Shown: positions 63,589 to 64,000 of the stretch, piece by piece
Layout: each line of letters starts with the position of its first letter
Position numbering within the stretch: the first letter of the stretch is position 1
Origin: Deinococcus aquaticus
GTDB taxonomy: Bacteria; Deinococcota; Deinococci; Deinococcales; Deinococcaceae
Length of the DNA: 64,000 bases
Reading direction: 5' to 3'
Assembly: GCF_028622095.1 (NCBI RefSeq)
Contig: NZ_CP115165.1
Location: forward strand, 1,857,501-1,921,500
Program-made: the position numbers and the translations under genes
Notes under the pieces: generated by a model
The model's input: the letters and a program-made list of their open reading frames with translations, nothing else
Database searches by the model: none
Told to the model about the DNA's origin: nothing

Positions 63589-64000
63589 ATGCCCGACCAG
63601 AAAGACACCGTCTACGCGCCTAACGAGTCCGCCGACATGAAAACCACCGCCCCCCAGGCCCCCCAGGGACGCCTGACCAACCACTCCGGCAACGCCGCCC
63701 CCAGCAACACCAACAGCCTCACCGCCGGCGAGCGCGGCCCCGTGCTGCTGCAGGACTGGCACCTGCTCGAACGCATGGCGCACTTCAACCGCGAGCGCGT
63801 CCCCGAGCGCGTCGTGCACGCCAAGGGTAGCGGCGCGTTCGGTACCTTCCGCGTCACGCGCGCCATCCCGGAACTGACGGCCGCAGGGCTCTTCCAGAAG
63901 GAAGGCGCCGAGTGCCGCATGCTGGCCCGCTTCAGCACCGTCGCCGGTGAACGCGGCTTCCCCGACACCGTCCGCGACCCGCGCGGCTTCGCGCTGAAGT
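63589..64000 (+). CDS. katA: Catalase, 3' end outside the window
   Basis: The frame opens with ATG 63589, preceded by an AGGAGA ribosome site 8 bases upstream, and runs to the window end without a stop; 137 residues are visible. The catalase core is clear: the [31 protein letters not shown] region contains the catalytic His (His of VVHAKGSG), and [24 protein letters not shown] continues the haem pocket. It splits hydrogen peroxide and is a main oxidative-stress enzyme in Deinococcus. A 50-residue Thr/Asn-rich N-terminal tail is normal for this type. Confidence 0.95.
   Translation, partial: MPDQKDTVYAPNESADMKTTAPQAPQGRLTNHSGNAAPSNTNSLTAGERGPVLLQDWHLLERMAHFNRERVPERVVHAKGSGAFGTFRVTRAIPELTAAGLFQKEGAECRMLARFSTVAGERGFPDTVRDPRGFALK

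Overview
The window is a stretch of chromosome from a Deinococcus species. The case rests on very high GC, on recD2 without recBC, and on start codons that sit 5 to 9 bases after a TANNNT -10 box, the leaderless-mRNA habit known from Deinococcus. The gene set also fits: a large U32 protein, sbcCD, and minor pilins next to a DUF4900/ComZ-like protein. Both edges cut genes: a hypothetical protein on the left and a catalase on the right. I see no insertion sequence, prophage or CRISPR array. Almost all the DNA is core chromosome, in short operons joined by ATGA or GTGA stop/start overlaps.

Layout. 1-8.3 kb: two acetyltransferases, a PH-domain membrane protein, thrS with an upstream leader ORF, a PadR regulator with its membrane partner, a DsbA-like oxidoreductase and a GDPD lipoprotein. 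8.4-8.7 kb: tRNA-Cys and tRNA-Val with promoter and terminator. 8.8-17.2 kb: a PIN-TRAM protein, sbcC and sbcD, a 44-residue Arg-rich ORF with its own terminator, and recD2. 17.3-21.0 kb: four pilin-like genes. 21.1-25.4 kb: pyrG, coaE and a TPR protein, mixed with repeats. 25.8-31.4 kb: a CAP lipoprotein, gatA, truB, an RsuA-type pseudouridine synthase, RNase P RNA and a DUF423 protein. 31.5-35.1 kb: mraZ, rsmH, an ftsL-like gene and a transpeptidase behind MraZ boxes. 35.4-41.2 kb: a 3D-domain protein, an FtsX-type permease, a DUF4384/PEGA protein, a CoA pyrophosphatase, mazG and small proteins. 41.2-47.9 kb: an SDR, smpB, an amidase-like protein, a GerMN protein and smc. 48-54.4 kb: an alpha-amylase, ppc, a YmdB-type phosphodiesterase and a universal stress protein. 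54.5-64 kb: the U32 protein, DUF402, a nucleotidyltransferase, an ABC exporter, a YCII protein, carboxynorspermidine synthase and katA.

The parts that known families do not explain are mostly between genes. They include a four-copy fold-back element of about 70-160 bp that keeps its stems through paired changes, a set of TGATGGT or GTGGTGAGTGG stem-loops at gene 3' ends, and two leaderless upstream ORFs (before thrS and before the TPR gene). There is also a terminator-bearing pyrG leader whose promoter may come from a repeat copy. In the proteins, the clearest oddity is an AMIN-amidase whose zinc ligands are all replaced.

Functional groups: DNA repair and chromosome upkeep (sbcCD, recD2, smc), translation and RNA (thrS, gatA, truB, the RsuA-type enzyme, rnpB, smpB, tRNAs), cell wall and division (mraZ to the transpeptidase, amidase-like, 3D), nucleotide and cofactor metabolism (pyrG, coaE, mazG, NUDIX), and stress (katA, Usp).
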